Shown here: in pieces, positions 1 through 8,437 of the stretch
Layout of the letters: the number at the start of each line of letters is the position of its first letter
Position numbering within the stretch: position 1 is the stretch's first letter
Source of the DNA: Mesorhizobium sp. M7A.F.Ca.US.006.01.1.1
GTDB taxonomy: Bacteria > Pseudomonadota > Alphaproteobacteria > Rhizobiales > Rhizobiaceae
Assembly (NCBI RefSeq): GCF_003997935.1
Contig: NZ_RZQL01000042.1
Coordinates: forward strand, 1 to 34,186
Length of the DNA: 34,186 nt
Reading direction: 5' to 3'
Made by a program: the position numbers and the translations under genes
Notes under the pieces: generated by a model
Databases searched by the model: none
The model's input: only the letters and a program-made list of their open reading frames with translations
Told to the model about the DNA's origin: nothing

Positions 1-1311
1 GACATAGACGATGGCGTTGGACTTGACGTGCTTGGCGATGCGGAAGGCGAATTTCAGGTCGGCCATTTCGGCCGGCGTCGGCGCCCTCTTGGTCACCACT
101 TTCAGTTCGAGGTCGTCGACGACGGCGTTGTCCCGGCCCTGGATGAGCAGACCGCCAGCGACGGATTTGACCGTCGTGCCCGGCGTGCGCGGGTCCGGCA
201 GCCCACCGGTGACCAGCAGGCGCAAATTCTTCTTCGCCGCGACGATGGCCGCTGCCTCGTCGGTGGCGCCGGGCGCGATGATCACCTCGGTGAAGGTCTT
301 GACGATCTCTTCGGCCGCCTCGGCGTCGAGGATGCGGTTGACGGCGATGATGCCGCCGAAGGCCGAGACCGGGTCGCAGGCCAGCGCCTTGGCGTAGGCC
401 GCCTTCAGCGAGATGCCTTCGGCAACGCCGCACGGATTGGCGTGCTTGATGATGGCGACGGCGGCGGAACGGTCGGGGTCGAACTCGCCGACCAGTTCGA
501 AGGCGGCGTCGGTGTCGTTGATGTTGTTGTAGGATAGCTGCTTGCCCTGCAGCTGGCGCGCCGTGGCGACGCCCGGGCGCTTGTCGCCGTTGACGTAGAA
601 GCCGGCGCTCTGATGCGGGTTCTCGCCATAACGCATCACCTCGACCAGCCTGCCGCCAAAGGCGCGCCATGTCGGGTGTTCGATCTCGAGGGCTTCGGCG
701 AACCAGCCGGAGATAGCCGCGTCATAGGTGGCGGTGCGTGCGAAGGCCTTGGCGGCCAGCTTCTTGCGGAAATCCAGCGACAGCGAGCCGATGTTCATCT
801 CCAGCGCATTCAGCACCGAGGCGTAATCGCCGGGATCGGTGACGATGGCGACATAGGCGTGGTTCTTGGCCGAGGCGCGGATCATCGCCGGGCCGCCAAT
901 GTCGATGTTTTCGACGATCGACGCGTAGTAGGCGCCGGAGCGGCGGACCTCCTCGAACGGATAGAGATTGGAGACGACGAGATCGATCGGCTCGATGCCG
1001 TATTTGCGCATTGCCGCGGAATGCTCTGGATCGTCGCGCACGCCAAGCAGCGCGCCATGCACGCCGGGATGCAGGGTCTTGACGCGGCCGTCCATGATCT
1101 CGGGGAAACCGGTGAGCTCGGAGACGTCGCGCACCGGAAGGCCCGCGTCAGCGATCGCCTTTGCCGTGCCGCCGGTCGAGACCAGCTCGACACCGGCTGC
1201 TGCCAGCGCTTTGGCGAAATCGATGAGGCCGGTTTTGTCGAAAACGGAGAGCAGGGCGCGACGCACGGGAACAAGGTCTGGTGCGGGAATGTTCTTGGCG
1301 GCGACGGCCAT
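1..1311 (-). CDS. purH: Bifunctional AICAR formyltransferase / IMP cyclohydrolase, 3' end cut off by window
   Basis: Catalyses the last two steps of de novo IMP synthesis in the cytosol: formyl transfer from 10-formyl-THF to AICAR, then ring closure. Reading the minus strand from ATG at 1311 gives 437 codons open to the window edge; the family is usually about 530 residues, so roughly the last 100 are missing. The N-terminal MGS-like cyclohydrolase domain shows [13 protein letters not shown] and [14 protein letters not shown]. The formyltransferase part shows [11 protein letters not shown] and the KHANPCG motif, whose K289-H290 pair matches the catalytic Lys-His of the family. The last visible residues ([19 protein letters not shown]) continue the normal PurH sequence. 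A GAAAGG stretch upstream of the ATG is a modest ribosome binding site. It is the last gene visible in a minus-strand run with the heparinase-like gene, rsmB and htpX. Confidence 0.96.
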   Translation of the reverse strand, partial: MAVAAKNIPAPDLVPVRRALLSVFDKTGLIDFAKALAAAGVELVSTGGTAKAIADAGLPVRDVSELTGFPEIMDGRVKTLHPGVHGALLGVRDDPEHSAAMRKYGIEPIDLVVSNLYPFEEVRRSGAYYASIVENIDIGGPAMIRASAKNHAYVAIVTDPGDYASVLNALEMNIGSLSLDFRKKLAAKAFARTATYDAAISGWFAEALEIEHPTWRAFGGRLVEVMRYGENPHQSAGFYVNGDKRPGVATARQLQGKQLSYNNINDTDAAFELVGEFDPDRSAAVAIIKHANPCGVAEGISLKAAYAKALACDPVSAFGGIIAVNRILDAEAAEEIVKTFTEVIIAPGATDEAAAIVAAKKNLRLLVTGGLPDPRTPGTTVKSVAGGLLIQGRDNAVVDDLELKVVTKRAPTPAEMADLKFAFRIAKHVKSNAIVYV

Positions 1312-1397
1312 GGGCTGGCGGCCTTTCACGGCTGGTGTGGTGGATGCCCGCGCCCGTAGCACATGCCGCCCGGAAATCAAACCAGCGGTCAGGTAGG

Positions 1398-3122
1398 TCA
1401 GTTGTTTTCCGGGTAACCGGCGATGCTGGTGCGCGTCAGCTGCCAGTGGACTTCGGCGACTTCCGAGGCCTTGAAGGCAAGCACGATCTGGCGGCTGCGG
1501 CGTGGGCCGCCAAGTCCGGCGAAATAGATCGACTCCTCGACCTCCGGCACCACTTCGGCTGCTGTGAACACCCAGGTGTCGGCCTGATCGGCGGCCAGCA
1601 CCAGGCGGTCATGCTCGTCCTGCAAAAGGTTGACGTCGGGATGAACGTGGAAGCGGACGGTGACGAAGTCGCGGCCATTGTTGCGGATCGCCGCATTGCC
1701 GGGCCGCTGGAAGCGATCCCGGCCGGCCAGCACATTGCCGTTCGACGACAGTTTCAGCTCGCGCTCATGCAGGAAGCCGAAGCGCGGGACATAGCCGTCA
1801 TGGCGGGCGATGAAGCCCTGAACGCCCTTCTGGTCGGTGCGCTTGCACTGCACATGCTGCGGGCCGCCGATCAGCGGCGAACCGAGCAGATCGTTGACGC
1901 GCAACGAATGGCTGAAGCGCGCCGACGAGGTGTCGTTGATGGTGGCGGTCGAGTGCGCGGCGGTGGCGCGCGCCAGCGGCCGGAATTCAGCCGCGCCATA
2001 GGTGTCGATGCCGGCATTGACGATGTAGTGCTGGCGGCCGGACGACAGCTCGAAGGCGAGGCAGCTGGCGTGCGCTGCGTTGGACACGTCGACCGGCGGC
2101 GGCGGCCCGGTGTCGGCGATGACCGTGGTGCCGCCCATCGACAGGCGCTCATAGCCGGAATGCGGCGCATGCAGCAGCGGCGCCCCAGCGGTGTCGTCGT
2201 GGCGCAGGATGGTGGCGATGCGGTCGTGGATAGTGGCGCCCATGCCGTTGAAGCGGGCGAGGCTGCCATCCTGATGGCGGAAGAAGCGCAGCGCCGGCAG
2301 CATGCGGTCGATGGCGCCGATCAGCGCCTGCGGCGGCGTCTCCGCCTGGTTGGCATAGGTCTGGCGCAACGGCAGAAGGTCGGCGAGGATTTCCAGGACG
2401 ACCATCGGATTGCGCGAAATGTGCCCGCCATCGGCGAGGATCTGGCGGTCGAGTTCCTCGGCAAGGTTGCGGGTCGCGCCACGCAGCGCCGATGCCGGCG
2501 CCGGCAGGGACAATGCAGCGAAGGCGAGCGCGATGCGGGCCCGCAGCCTGTCCTTGCCGTCGGGCATTTCGCGCGCCATCGACCTGAGATAGCGGATCTG
2601 GATGGCAACCGACTTCAGGAAGGCGCGGTAGAAAGGGAACTCGGCGCCCTGCAATACGACCGAGGAGTGCTGCAACCAGGCGATGATGCGCTTGGCCGTC
2701 GTGCCGGGCTCCCAGGCGATGCCGGAAATATGGCTGCCATGCATGGTGATCCAGTCGGAGACCAGGGCGCGGGCATTGGCGGCGGCAAGCTCGGTGCCGG
2801 CGGCGCGCATGTGGCGCAGCCAGCGAAAGCCGTGCAGCGTTTTCTGCCAGCCGTGATTGGGCACGTGGATCTGGAAAGGCGACTTGCCGCCGGTCTCGAC
2901 CAGATGCCCCGACAGGGGATAGCGGCCGTAGTAGATCTCAAGTGCGATCTGCGGGTCGGCGAGGCGCAGGTCCGGCGGTGCGATCAGCACACGTTCCGGC
3001 GTGCGGCCGGAATAGCGCCAGCGATAGACAGGCCCGGCGCGCAGGCGCCGGCGCGTTTTGCGCCAGAACTCCTTCGCGACAAGCGTCCACAGACGCGTCG
3101 TGCTGCTGGCAGCCAGTGCCAA
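1398..3122 (-). CDS. Heparinase II/III family protein (polysaccharide-lyase-like)
   Basis: A 574-residue protein recognised as the alphaproteobacterial heparinase II/III-like family, which recurs between rsmB and purH in Rhizobiales. The N-terminal part contains [12 protein letters not shown] and a helical region resembling an alpha/alpha toroid; the C-terminal half, from about residue 310, resembles the beta-sandwich heparinase II/III domain ([53 protein letters not shown]). Family members cleave acidic polysaccharides by beta-elimination, but this subgroup has no substrate I know of. No signal peptide or membrane segment is visible, so it appears cytoplasmic, which is odd for a lyase. The start is TTG at 3122, preceded by GGAGG four bases upstream; no better in-frame start is close. 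A 145-base gap separates it from rsmB and 86 bases separate it from purH. Confidence 0.85.
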   Translation of the reverse strand: MALAASSTTRLWTLVAKEFWRKTRRRLRAGPVYRWRYSGRTPERVLIAPPDLRLADPQIALEIYYGRYPLSGHLVETGGKSPFQIHVPNHGWQKTLHGFRWLRHMRAAGTELAAANARALVSDWITMHGSHISGIAWEPGTTAKRIIAWLQHSSVVLQGAEFPFYRAFLKSVAIQIRYLRSMAREMPDGKDRLRARIALAFAALSLPAPASALRGATRNLAEELDRQILADGGHISRNPMVVLEILADLLPLRQTYANQAETPPQALIGAIDRMLPALRFFRHQDGSLARFNGMGATIHDRIATILRHDDTAGAPLLHAPHSGYERLSMGGTTVIADTGPPPPVDVSNAAHASCLAFELSSGRQHYIVNAGIDTYGAAEFRPLARATAAHSTATINDTSSARFSHSLRVNDLLGSPLIGGPQHVQCKRTDQKGVQGFIARHDGYVPRFGFLHERELKLSSNGNVLAGRDRFQRPGNAAIRNNGRDFVTVRFHVHPDVNLLQDEHDRLVLAADQADTWVFTAAEVVPEVEESIYFAGLGGPRRSRQIVLAFKASEVAEVHWQLTRTSIAGYPENN

Positions 3123-3267
3123 AACCCCTCCTGATCGTCCTCTACCCCTGCGCCGAGTCTACATGATTGCACGATTCGTGCGAAGGCGAATTCCACGAGC
3201 CCAGGCCGGCTCACCTGGTTCTGCCGCCGATCCTGCCTGAAAAGTCAGTAGATCCGGCAGTTCAATC

Positions 3268-4656
3268 CTAGCCGGCTCGCCGCATGCGAGCGCCGAAGAA
3301 GCCGTCGAGGCCCGAGCGCTCCGGCGCGCCGAGGTCCAGGTCGGCGGGCGTGGTGCGCAGCATGCCTTGCGGCGTCAGGAACGGATCGATGCCGGCGATC
3401 TCGCCTTGCCGCAACGGATCGTTGGTGATTTCAGGCGTGCCGGCCAGAAAGGCGCGATAGAGATCCTCGCCTTCGAGCGGATCGAGCGAACAGTTGGAAA
3501 AGACGATCCTGCCGCCGGGCTTCACCAGCGTCACAGTGCGGGCGAGTAGCCTGCGTTGCAGGTCGGCCAGCTTCTTCACATCGGCAGAAGTCTTGGTCCA
3601 TGGCACGTCGGGGTGCCGTCGCACCGTGCCGGTCGACGAGCAGGGTGCGTCGAGGAGAATCGCATCGAACAGTTCTTCCGGCTCGTAGTTGAGCAGGTCG
3701 GCCTGGACGATTTCGGCCGACAGGCCGAGACGGGCGAGATTCTGCGTCAGCCGCACGAGCCGGTTTTTTGACGTGTCGACGGCGGTGACCTTCGCGCCGG
3801 CAACGATCAGCTGCGCGGTCTTGCCGCCGGGCGCGGCGCAGAGATCGGCAACCCGCAATCCCGTTACATCGCCGAACAGCCGGGCGGGCAGGCTGGCCGC
3901 GGCGTCCTGGACCCACCAGGCGCCCTCGGCAAAGCCAGGCAATTCAGTGACAGGACCGACAAGATTCTCGATCCGAACCGTGCCTGTCGGCAGGACGATG
4001 CCGCCGAGTTTTTCGGCCCAGAGTCCGGGATCGGCCTTGACCGAGAAGTCGACCGGCGCCTCAACGCGATGCGCTTCGAGGATCTGTCTGGCCTTCTCGT
4101 TGCCGTAGGTGGCCTTCAGCCGGTCGGAAAACCATTTGGGCGCCTCGTCGGTGGCGGCAAGGGCGGCAGGCAATTCCGTTTCCTTGGCCCGCGCCAACGT
4201 GCGCAGAACGCCATTGACGAGGCCGGAGAAACGCACCGTGCGCGGATCGGACTTGGCATGGGTCACCGCAATGTCGACGGCGGCGCTGTCGGGAATGTCG
4301 AGGAACAGGATCTGGGCCGCCGCCACATGCAATATGTGCGACAAAGCGGTGGCGTTGGGCGGCAGCGGCTTTTCCAGGCGCCGTGCCAGCAGCCCTGATA
4401 TGGTCATGCGATAGCGCAGCGCGGTAACCAGAATGGCGCGGACAAGGCCGCGATCGCGCAAATCGAGCGCCTTGTATTGCGGGTGGCCGTTTTCGTGATC
4501 GGTCAGCCCGTCAAGCGGGGTCCTGGCGTCGATGACGGCGGCAAGCAGGCGCGCCGCCGCCTTGCGAGCGGCGAGGCCGGCAACGAAGTCGCCGCCGTCC
4601 CTGTGGTCCTGATCGCCTGAAACCGTGCGTCGAGGTCCTCTGTCCGCCACGCTCAC
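3268..4656 (-). CDS. rsmB: 16S rRNA (cytosine-5)-methyltransferase, RsmB/NOL1/NOP2 family
   Basis: A SAM-dependent methyltransferase that would methylate C967 of 16S rRNA. The N-terminal NusB-like RNA-binding domain covers about residues 10-140. The Rossmann methyltransferase domain has the SAM motif DLCAAPGGK at 271-279, the [15 protein letters not shown] motif with Cys339, and SNCSLD with Cys389. The 50-residue spacing of the two cysteines equals that of E. coli RsmB (Cys325 and Cys375), where they release and attack the base. I place the start at GTG 4656, giving 462 residues. It overlaps the htpX stop codon in a GTGA arrangement and has AAGGG and GGTGG upstream, which points to translational coupling with htpX. 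A longer frame to 4755 exists but runs through the htpX coding region and has a non-conserved sequence. A second GTG at 4650 is also possible. Confidence 0.93.
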   Translation of the reverse strand: MSVADRGPRRTVSGDQDHRDGGDFVAGLAARKAAARLLAAVIDARTPLDGLTDHENGHPQYKALDLRDRGLVRAILVTALRYRMTISGLLARRLEKPLPPNATALSHILHVAAAQILFLDIPDSAAVDIAVTHAKSDPRTVRFSGLVNGVLRTLARAKETELPAALAATDEAPKWFSDRLKATYGNEKARQILEAHRVEAPVDFSVKADPGLWAEKLGGIVLPTGTVRIENLVGPVTELPGFAEGAWWVQDAAASLPARLFGDVTGLRVADLCAAPGGKTAQLIVAGAKVTAVDTSKNRLVRLTQNLARLGLSAEIVQADLLNYEPEELFDAILLDAPCSSTGTVRRHPDVPWTKTSADVKKLADLQRRLLARTVTLVKPGGRIVFSNCSLDPLEGEDLYRAFLAGTPEITNDPLRQGEIAGIDPFLTPQGMLRTTPADLDLGAPERSGLDGFFGARMRRAG

Positions 4657-5672
4657 GACCACCGGCCCTTGGGCCCGGTCGGGTTGCGACCCCACGGGTT
4701 GGATTTCGGCTTGGCGGGCTCCGCCGGCTGCTCGGGCCGTTCTGCCTGATCCCAAGGACCTGATGGCCGCAGTTCGTCCGCCTGGCGTGGCGTTGGGGCC
4801 TGGCGTGGGGCGGCCTGGGCTTCGCTTCCCTGCATCTGCCGCGCCATCGCCTCCAAGGCGGCGATGCGGTTGTCGGTGCTCGGGTGGGTGGAGAACAGGC
4901 TGTCCATGCGCTCGCCGTGAAGGGGATTGATGATGAAGAGATGCGCCGTCGCGGGATTGCGCTCGGCATCGGGGTTGCGGATGCGTTCGGCGCTGCGGGC
5001 GATCTTGTCAAGCGCCGATGCCAGCCAGAGCGGGTGTCCACAGATTTCGGCGCCACGCCGGTCGGCCTCGTATTCGCGGGTGCGGCTGACCGCCATCTGC
5101 ACGACCATCGCGGCAAAGGGCGCTACGATCATCGCCGCCAGCACGCCGACAAAGCCGAACGGATTGTTGTCGCGATTGCCACTGAAAAAGAAGGCGAAAT
5201 TGCCGAGCATCGAGATGGCCCCGGCAAAGGTGGCGACGATCGTCATGGTGAGCGTGTCGCGGTGCTGCACATGGGCGAGCTCGTGCGCCATGACCGCTGC
5301 GACCTCTTCAGGCGTCAGCGCCTGCAACAGGCCCGTGGAGGCAGCCACTGCCGCGTTCTGCGGATTGCGGCCGGTGGCAAAGGCGTTCGGCTGCGGGTTG
5401 TCGATCAGATAGGTCTTCGGCATCGGCAGGCCGGCCTGTTTGGCCATTGCCTGGACGATGGCGTAATATTCGGGCGCGTTCCTTTCGTCGACCTCGACGG
5501 CACGGTTCATCGACAGCACCATCTTGTCGGCATTCCAGTAGCTGAACAGGTTGGTGCCGGCGGCGAACAGGAAGGCGATCATCATGCCGCCCGATCCGCC
5601 GATCAAAAAGCCGACGCCCATGAACAGTGCGGTCATCGCGGCAAGAAGCATGGCGGTGCGGATGGTGTTCAT
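4653..5672 (-). CDS. htpX: Membrane zinc metalloprotease HtpX (M48)
   Basis: An inner-membrane heat-shock-type endopeptidase that degrades misfolded membrane proteins together with FtsH. The 339-residue product has two N-terminal membrane segments (about 7-27 and 29-46), the zinc site HELAH at 130-134, the third zinc ligand in the REYEAD motif (Glu200), and two further hydrophobic segments (about 145-163 and 172-193). The C-terminal tail after about residue 285 is rich in Pro, Gln and Ala and looks disordered, an extension common in rhizobial homologues. The ATG at 5672 has CAGGAG about ten bases upstream. It is the first gene of the minus-strand block and overlaps rsmB by four bases. The divergent 105-base gap to the SDHAF4-like gene must hold both promoters. 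Confidence 0.95.
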   Translation of the reverse strand: MNTIRTAMLLAAMTALFMGVGFLIGGSGGMMIAFLFAAGTNLFSYWNADKMVLSMNRAVEVDERNAPEYYAIVQAMAKQAGLPMPKTYLIDNPQPNAFATGRNPQNAAVAASTGLLQALTPEEVAAVMAHELAHVQHRDTLTMTIVATFAGAISMLGNFAFFFSGNRDNNPFGFVGVLAAMIVAPFAAMVVQMAVSRTREYEADRRGAEICGHPLWLASALDKIARSAERIRNPDAERNPATAHLFIINPLHGERMDSLFSTHPSTDNRIAALEAMARQMQGSEAQAAPRQAPTPRQADELRPSGPWDQAERPEQPAEPAKPKSNPWGRNPTGPKGRWS

Positions 5673-5777
5673 CGTCTGCTCCTGTCCAGATGATAGCGAA
5701 AGGGGGTCGATCCGCTTGGTCTCATCGCTATATGATGGGAAACACCAGTTCCCGTTTCAATCTGCTGGAAATATCGC

Positions 5778-5999
5778 ATGAACGACGAAGCCAGTAAAAC
5801 CGATGCCGAGCTTGCCCATGATTTCGAGCCGAAGGCGCTGACGCCGCAAGCCAGACGTGCGCTCGCGGAAGCCGAAGCGAGGCGTGTAAAGTACCTGGAA
5901 AAGGAAGCCTCGGCGCCGAAGGAAATCGGCGGCCGCGGCGGCAAGGAGCCAGGGCGCTACGGCGACTGGGAGGTAAAGGGTCTGACCAGCGACTTCTAA
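5778..5999 (+). CDS. Succinate dehydrogenase assembly factor 4-like protein (DUF1674)
   Basis: A 73-residue protein. The C-terminal block EIGGRGGKEPGRYGDWEVKG followed by LTSDF is the signature of the DUF1674/SDHAF4 family, which helps insert or protect the FAD-bound flavoprotein subunit of succinate dehydrogenase in mitochondria; bacterial members are presumed to act likewise. The N-terminal half is charged and Ala/Glu-rich and probably disordered or helical, as usual for the family. The ATG at 5778 lacks a strong ribosome binding site (only TGGAAA upstream). It is transcribed alone, divergent from htpX, and its stop codon is followed at once by a palindromic repeat. The role in SDH maturation is carried over from the family, not shown here. 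Confidence 0.88.
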   Translation: MNDEASKTDAELAHDFEPKALTPQARRALAEAEARRVKYLEKEASAPKEIGGRGGKEPGRYGDWEVKGLTSDF

Positions 6000-6206
6000 G
6001 GGTGTGTCGATATTCAGATGATGCCGGTCTGCAAACGGCGGTTCCCTGCGCTTCCGGCCTTCGCCGGCCGAAGCACTTGTAAGCGGTGGTGGCAATCAAG
6101 GCTACGGCCGGCGTAGGCCGGTGCTCACGTACTTTAAAGTACGCTCCGCTCCGGTTCTCGGGAACCACCGCTTTCGACTCGGCCTGACCTGAATCTCAAC
6201 ACACCC
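6000..6206. repeat. Palindromic intergenic repeat, copy 1 (long form with nested hairpins)
   Basis: This fills the whole gap between two convergent genes: it begins one base after the DUF1674 stop and ends on the base before the HAD stop. The ends are inverted: GGGTGTGTCGATATTCAG at 6000-6017 against CTGAATCTCAACACACCC at 6189-6206. Pairing continues inward with GGCGGTTCCC and GGGAACCACC. Inside lie a GTAC-TTTAAA-GTAC hairpin (about 6129-6142) and, between about 6059 and 6122, a stretch of about 64 bases absent from copy 2. That stretch has its own hairpins (CTACG/CGTAG around GCCGG, and GGCC arms around TTCGCC). It may act as a two-way terminator or 3' mRNA structure for the flanking genes. 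The family is unnamed here; it resembles REP/RIME-type rhizobial elements. Confidence 0.85.
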
Positions 6207-6872
6207 CTAGGCGGCGTTGCGCTGCGGCTCGAGCGCGATCCAGCCACGCTCGTCGACGGTGATGCCGACCATGTCGTAGCCTGCGATCGCGGCATGTTGC
6301 GTTGGCAAGGGGTGCTTGTGCGTGGCGCTGATGACCATGACCGCCGCGCCCGCCGCTTCGGCGGCCGCGATGCCAGCCGGGGCATCCTCGAAGACGAGGC
6401 AATCGCGCGCGTCGAAGCCGAGCCGTTCCGCGCCGAGCCGGAAGCAATCGGGCGCCGGCTTGCCGCGGGAGACATCTTCCGCCGCGACGATGACGGCCGG
6501 GACCGGGATGCCGGCGGCCTTCATGCGCAACAGCGCCAGCTCACGTGGGGCGGAGGTTACGATCGCCCAGCGTTCGGGCGGCAGCGAATCGAGAAACGCC
6601 ACGGCGCCGGCGATCTGGATAATGCCATCGAGATCGGCCGCCTCGGCCTTCAGCAGCAGATCAGCCTCGTGTGCCGGGTCAACGCCCGGCAGTGCCAGGT
6701 TGGTGATGGTCTCGATCGCGCGCACGCCATGGATCGTCGGCAGGAAGGCGGCGACGTCGAGGCCCTGGCGACGGGCCCAATCGCTCCACACCCGTTCCGC
6801 CGAGGCGATGGAATTGATGAGCGTGCCGTCCATGTCAAAGAGGAAGGCCGCGAATTTTCTGCCTGAATGCAT
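6207..6872 (-). CDS. HAD-superfamily hydrolase, subfamily IA (probable sugar-phosphate phosphatase)
   Basis: A 221-residue cytosolic phosphatase-type protein. Motif I is FLFDMDGTL with nucleophile Asp13 and acid/base Asp15; motif II is VTSAP (Ser107); motif III includes GKPAPDCF (Lys138); motif IV is CLVFEDAPAGIAAAEAAG with Glu162-Asp163 for magnesium. A helical cap domain lies between residues 17 and 90, typical of subfamily IA with an alpha-helical cap. The closest characterised relatives by pattern are the yeast GPP/DOG and bacterial sugar phosphatases, so a small phosphorylated sugar or polyol is the likely substrate, but the specificity cannot be read from sequence. The ATG at 6872 has AAGGA seven to eight bases upstream. 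It is divergent from the transglutaminase gene and convergent with the DUF1674 gene across repeat copy 1. Confidence 0.9.
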   Translation of the reverse strand: MHSGRKFAAFLFDMDGTLINSIASAERVWSDWARRQGLDVAAFLPTIHGVRAIETITNLALPGVDPAHEADLLLKAEAADLDGIIQIAGAVAFLDSLPPERWAIVTSAPRELALLRMKAAGIPVPAVIVAAEDVSRGKPAPDCFRLGAERLGFDARDCLVFEDAPAGIAAAEAAGAAVMVISATHKHPLPTQHAAIAGYDMVGITVDERGWIALEPQRNAA

Positions 6873-7041
6873 GATTTTCCTTGAGTCCGGGGAGCGCTGG
6901 TGGGGTTGCCGAACCTAACGTCTCGACCGCGGCAGGGGAAGACATGGGGGTGTGCTTTTCGATCGGCCCAGGGAACCACGGTATCCTCCGGGCGTTTGGG
7001 AAAGACTGCTTCTCACAACAACGATCGAAGGGGGACCAACG

Positions 7042-7911
7042 ATGCTGATTCGGCTCGGCTACGAAATCGCCATCGAATGCGTAGCCGCGACGCCGGTGAT
7101 CTCAGTGCTCGAGATCCATCGGGACAGGCAGGCCGACATCAAGCGGCAGACGCGCGTGCTGACCTCGCCTGCGGTCCCGACAAGACTGTACCACGATCTG
7201 CATGGCAATGCCTGTCGACGCTTCACAGCGCCAGCCGGTGGTTTTCGCATCCTGTATGACGCGGTCGTCGAGGACAGCGGCGAGACGGACGAGGTAAACA
7301 CGCTGGCCAGGGAAGTGCCGGTGGCGGACCTGCCGGACGAAGTTCTCGGTTATCTCCTGGGCAGCCGGTATTGCGAGACGGATCATCTGAGCAGTCTGGC
7401 CTGGCAACTCTTCGGCGACATCCCGTCCGGCTGGGCGCGCGTGCAGGCGATCGTCGACTATGTCCACAATCGGCTGTCGTTCGGCTATGGCTATGCGCGC
7501 TCGACCCGCACCGCGGCTCAGGCGCATGAGGAGCGCGTCGGGGTTTGCCGCGACTTCGCCCATCTGGCGATCACGCTTTGCCGCTGCATGAACATTCCGG
7601 CACGCTACGTGAACGGCTATCTCGGCGATATCGGCGTGCCAGCCGATCCGGCGCCGATGGACTTCTCGGCGTGGCTGGAAGTGTTCCTCGACGGCAGATG
7701 GTACACGTTCGATCCTCGCCACAACACGCCGAGAATCGGCCGTGTCGTCGTCGCCCGCGGCCGCGACGCCACCGACGTTCCGCTGCTGCACAGTTTCGGC
7801 CCCCACCGGCTCAGCCTGTTCAAGGTGTGGACCTATGAACAGGAAGGCAATCTGTTCAACCCGCCCTACCACGGCATCGACAGGACCGTCAGCGCACAGA
7901 TGCTGGCCTAA
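7042..7911 (+). CDS. Transglutaminase-like cysteine protease-fold protein
   Basis: A 289-residue protein with an N-terminal beta-rich domain (about 1-130) and a transglutaminase-like core (about 130-250). The nucleophile motif GVCRDFAHLAITLCR places Cys169, and WYTFDPRHN places Asp224. The position where the family normally has the catalytic His (HAW-E) reads DFSAWLEV, so residue 209 is Ser. I recall related rhizobial proteins with the same change but cannot verify it. Members of this family act as peptidases or amidases on peptide or isopeptide bonds; the substrate is unknown. ATG 7042 is chosen because AAGGGGG lies seven bases upstream; a longer frame to 6952 has no such signal and no conserved extra sequence. 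The stop codon is followed directly by repeat copy 2. Confidence 0.86.
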   Translation: MLIRLGYEIAIECVAATPVISVLEIHRDRQADIKRQTRVLTSPAVPTRLYHDLHGNACRRFTAPAGGFRILYDAVVEDSGETDEVNTLAREVPVADLPDEVLGYLLGSRYCETDHLSSLAWQLFGDIPSGWARVQAIVDYVHNRLSFGYGYARSTRTAAQAHEERVGVCRDFAHLAITLCRCMNIPARYVNGYLGDIGVPADPAPMDFSAWLEVFLDGRWYTFDPRHNTPRIGRVVVARGRDATDVPLLHSFGPHRLSLFKVWTYEQEGNLFNPPYHGIDRTVSAQMLA

Positions 7912-8051
7912 GGTATGTCGATATTCAGGTGAAGCCGGTCTGCAAATGACGGCTTTCTGCGCTTCCGGTGCTCACGGACCAAATGTCCGCTCCGCTCCGG
8001 TTCTCGAAAACCATCATTTTCGACTCGGCCTCACCTGAATCTCAACACACC
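7912..8051. repeat. Palindromic intergenic repeat, copy 2 (short form)
   Basis: This is the same element and orientation as at 6000-6206, starting right after the transglutaminase stop. Left end GGTATGTCGATATTCAGGTG; right end CACCTGAATCTCAACACACC. With the AA of the stop codon and TT at 8052-8053 the arms extend further. The centre reads GGAC-CAAAT-GTCC where copy 1 has GTAC-TTTAAA-GTAC, so both sides of the hairpin changed together. The long insert of copy 1 is missing: GCGCTTCCGG joins directly to TGCTCACG. The transcript side with the best pairing is the minus strand, because the C/A-type mismatches of the plus strand become G-U pairs there. It lies at the 3' end of a plus-strand gene, with the TadG-like gene beginning 386 bases later. 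Confidence 0.85.
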
Positions 8052-8437
8052 TTGAGGCGCGCCGCCAAAAAGCGGCCCTGGTTTTCAAACGTGATGGCGC
8101 TTTGGTCTTTCCGCGGCCGGAGGCGTTGGACCCGGCTATTTCGTGCCTTGCAATCGCGGGACAGCTGACCCGCTTCGGCACACGGACCCTGTCCCGCAAC
8201 AGGACGTCATCGGGATTCCGTGATTGCTTCCTCTTTAGCATGGTAACCGGCTCGTAAACGCAGCCGCGACCGCGCTTTTCTGTTTACCAGTCATTCACCT
8301 TTGCGGAGCTTGAAGTCGAACGAAAACAATAAGTTGCCAGCAAGCAGCCGGCCTTCTGCCGGCCAGCGGTGTATCCGGCGGGAATCCTGCATTGCCCTTT
8401 CCGCGGCGACGAGGCCGAGGCGAGTGGAGGCTGTAGG
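8052..8437 (+). promoter_or_regulatory. Leader/promoter region of the TadG-like gene; weak CtrA-like site
   Basis: This is a 386-base stretch with no convincing gene. It contains GTAA-CCGGCTC-GTAA at 8243-8257, which keeps the seven-base spacing of the alphaproteobacterial CtrA box (TTAA-N7-TTAA) but has G for the first T in each half. Closer to the gene there is a GCCGGC-CTTCT-GCCGGC stem-loop near 8353-8369. The ribosome binding site GGAGG is at 8426-8430, seven bases before the ATG at 8438. Small open frames here overlap repeat copy 2 or have no start signals. Confidence 0.35.

Noticed and set aside
1281..3134. A 617-residue plus-strand open frame opposite the heparinase-like gene
   Set aside because: Arg/Gly/Ala-rich shadow translation typical of high-GC codon bias. 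The minus-strand frame has recognisable domains and a ribosome binding site.
4657..4755. N-terminal extension of RsmB within htpX
   Set aside because: It would overlap htpX by about 100 bases and reads as low-complexity Gln/Arg/Gly sequence. The GTGA overlap start fits better.
7968..8168. Small plus-strand frame of 66 codons running through repeat copy 2
   Set aside because: Half of it is repeat sequence, it has no ribosome binding site, and the peptide has no protein-like pattern.
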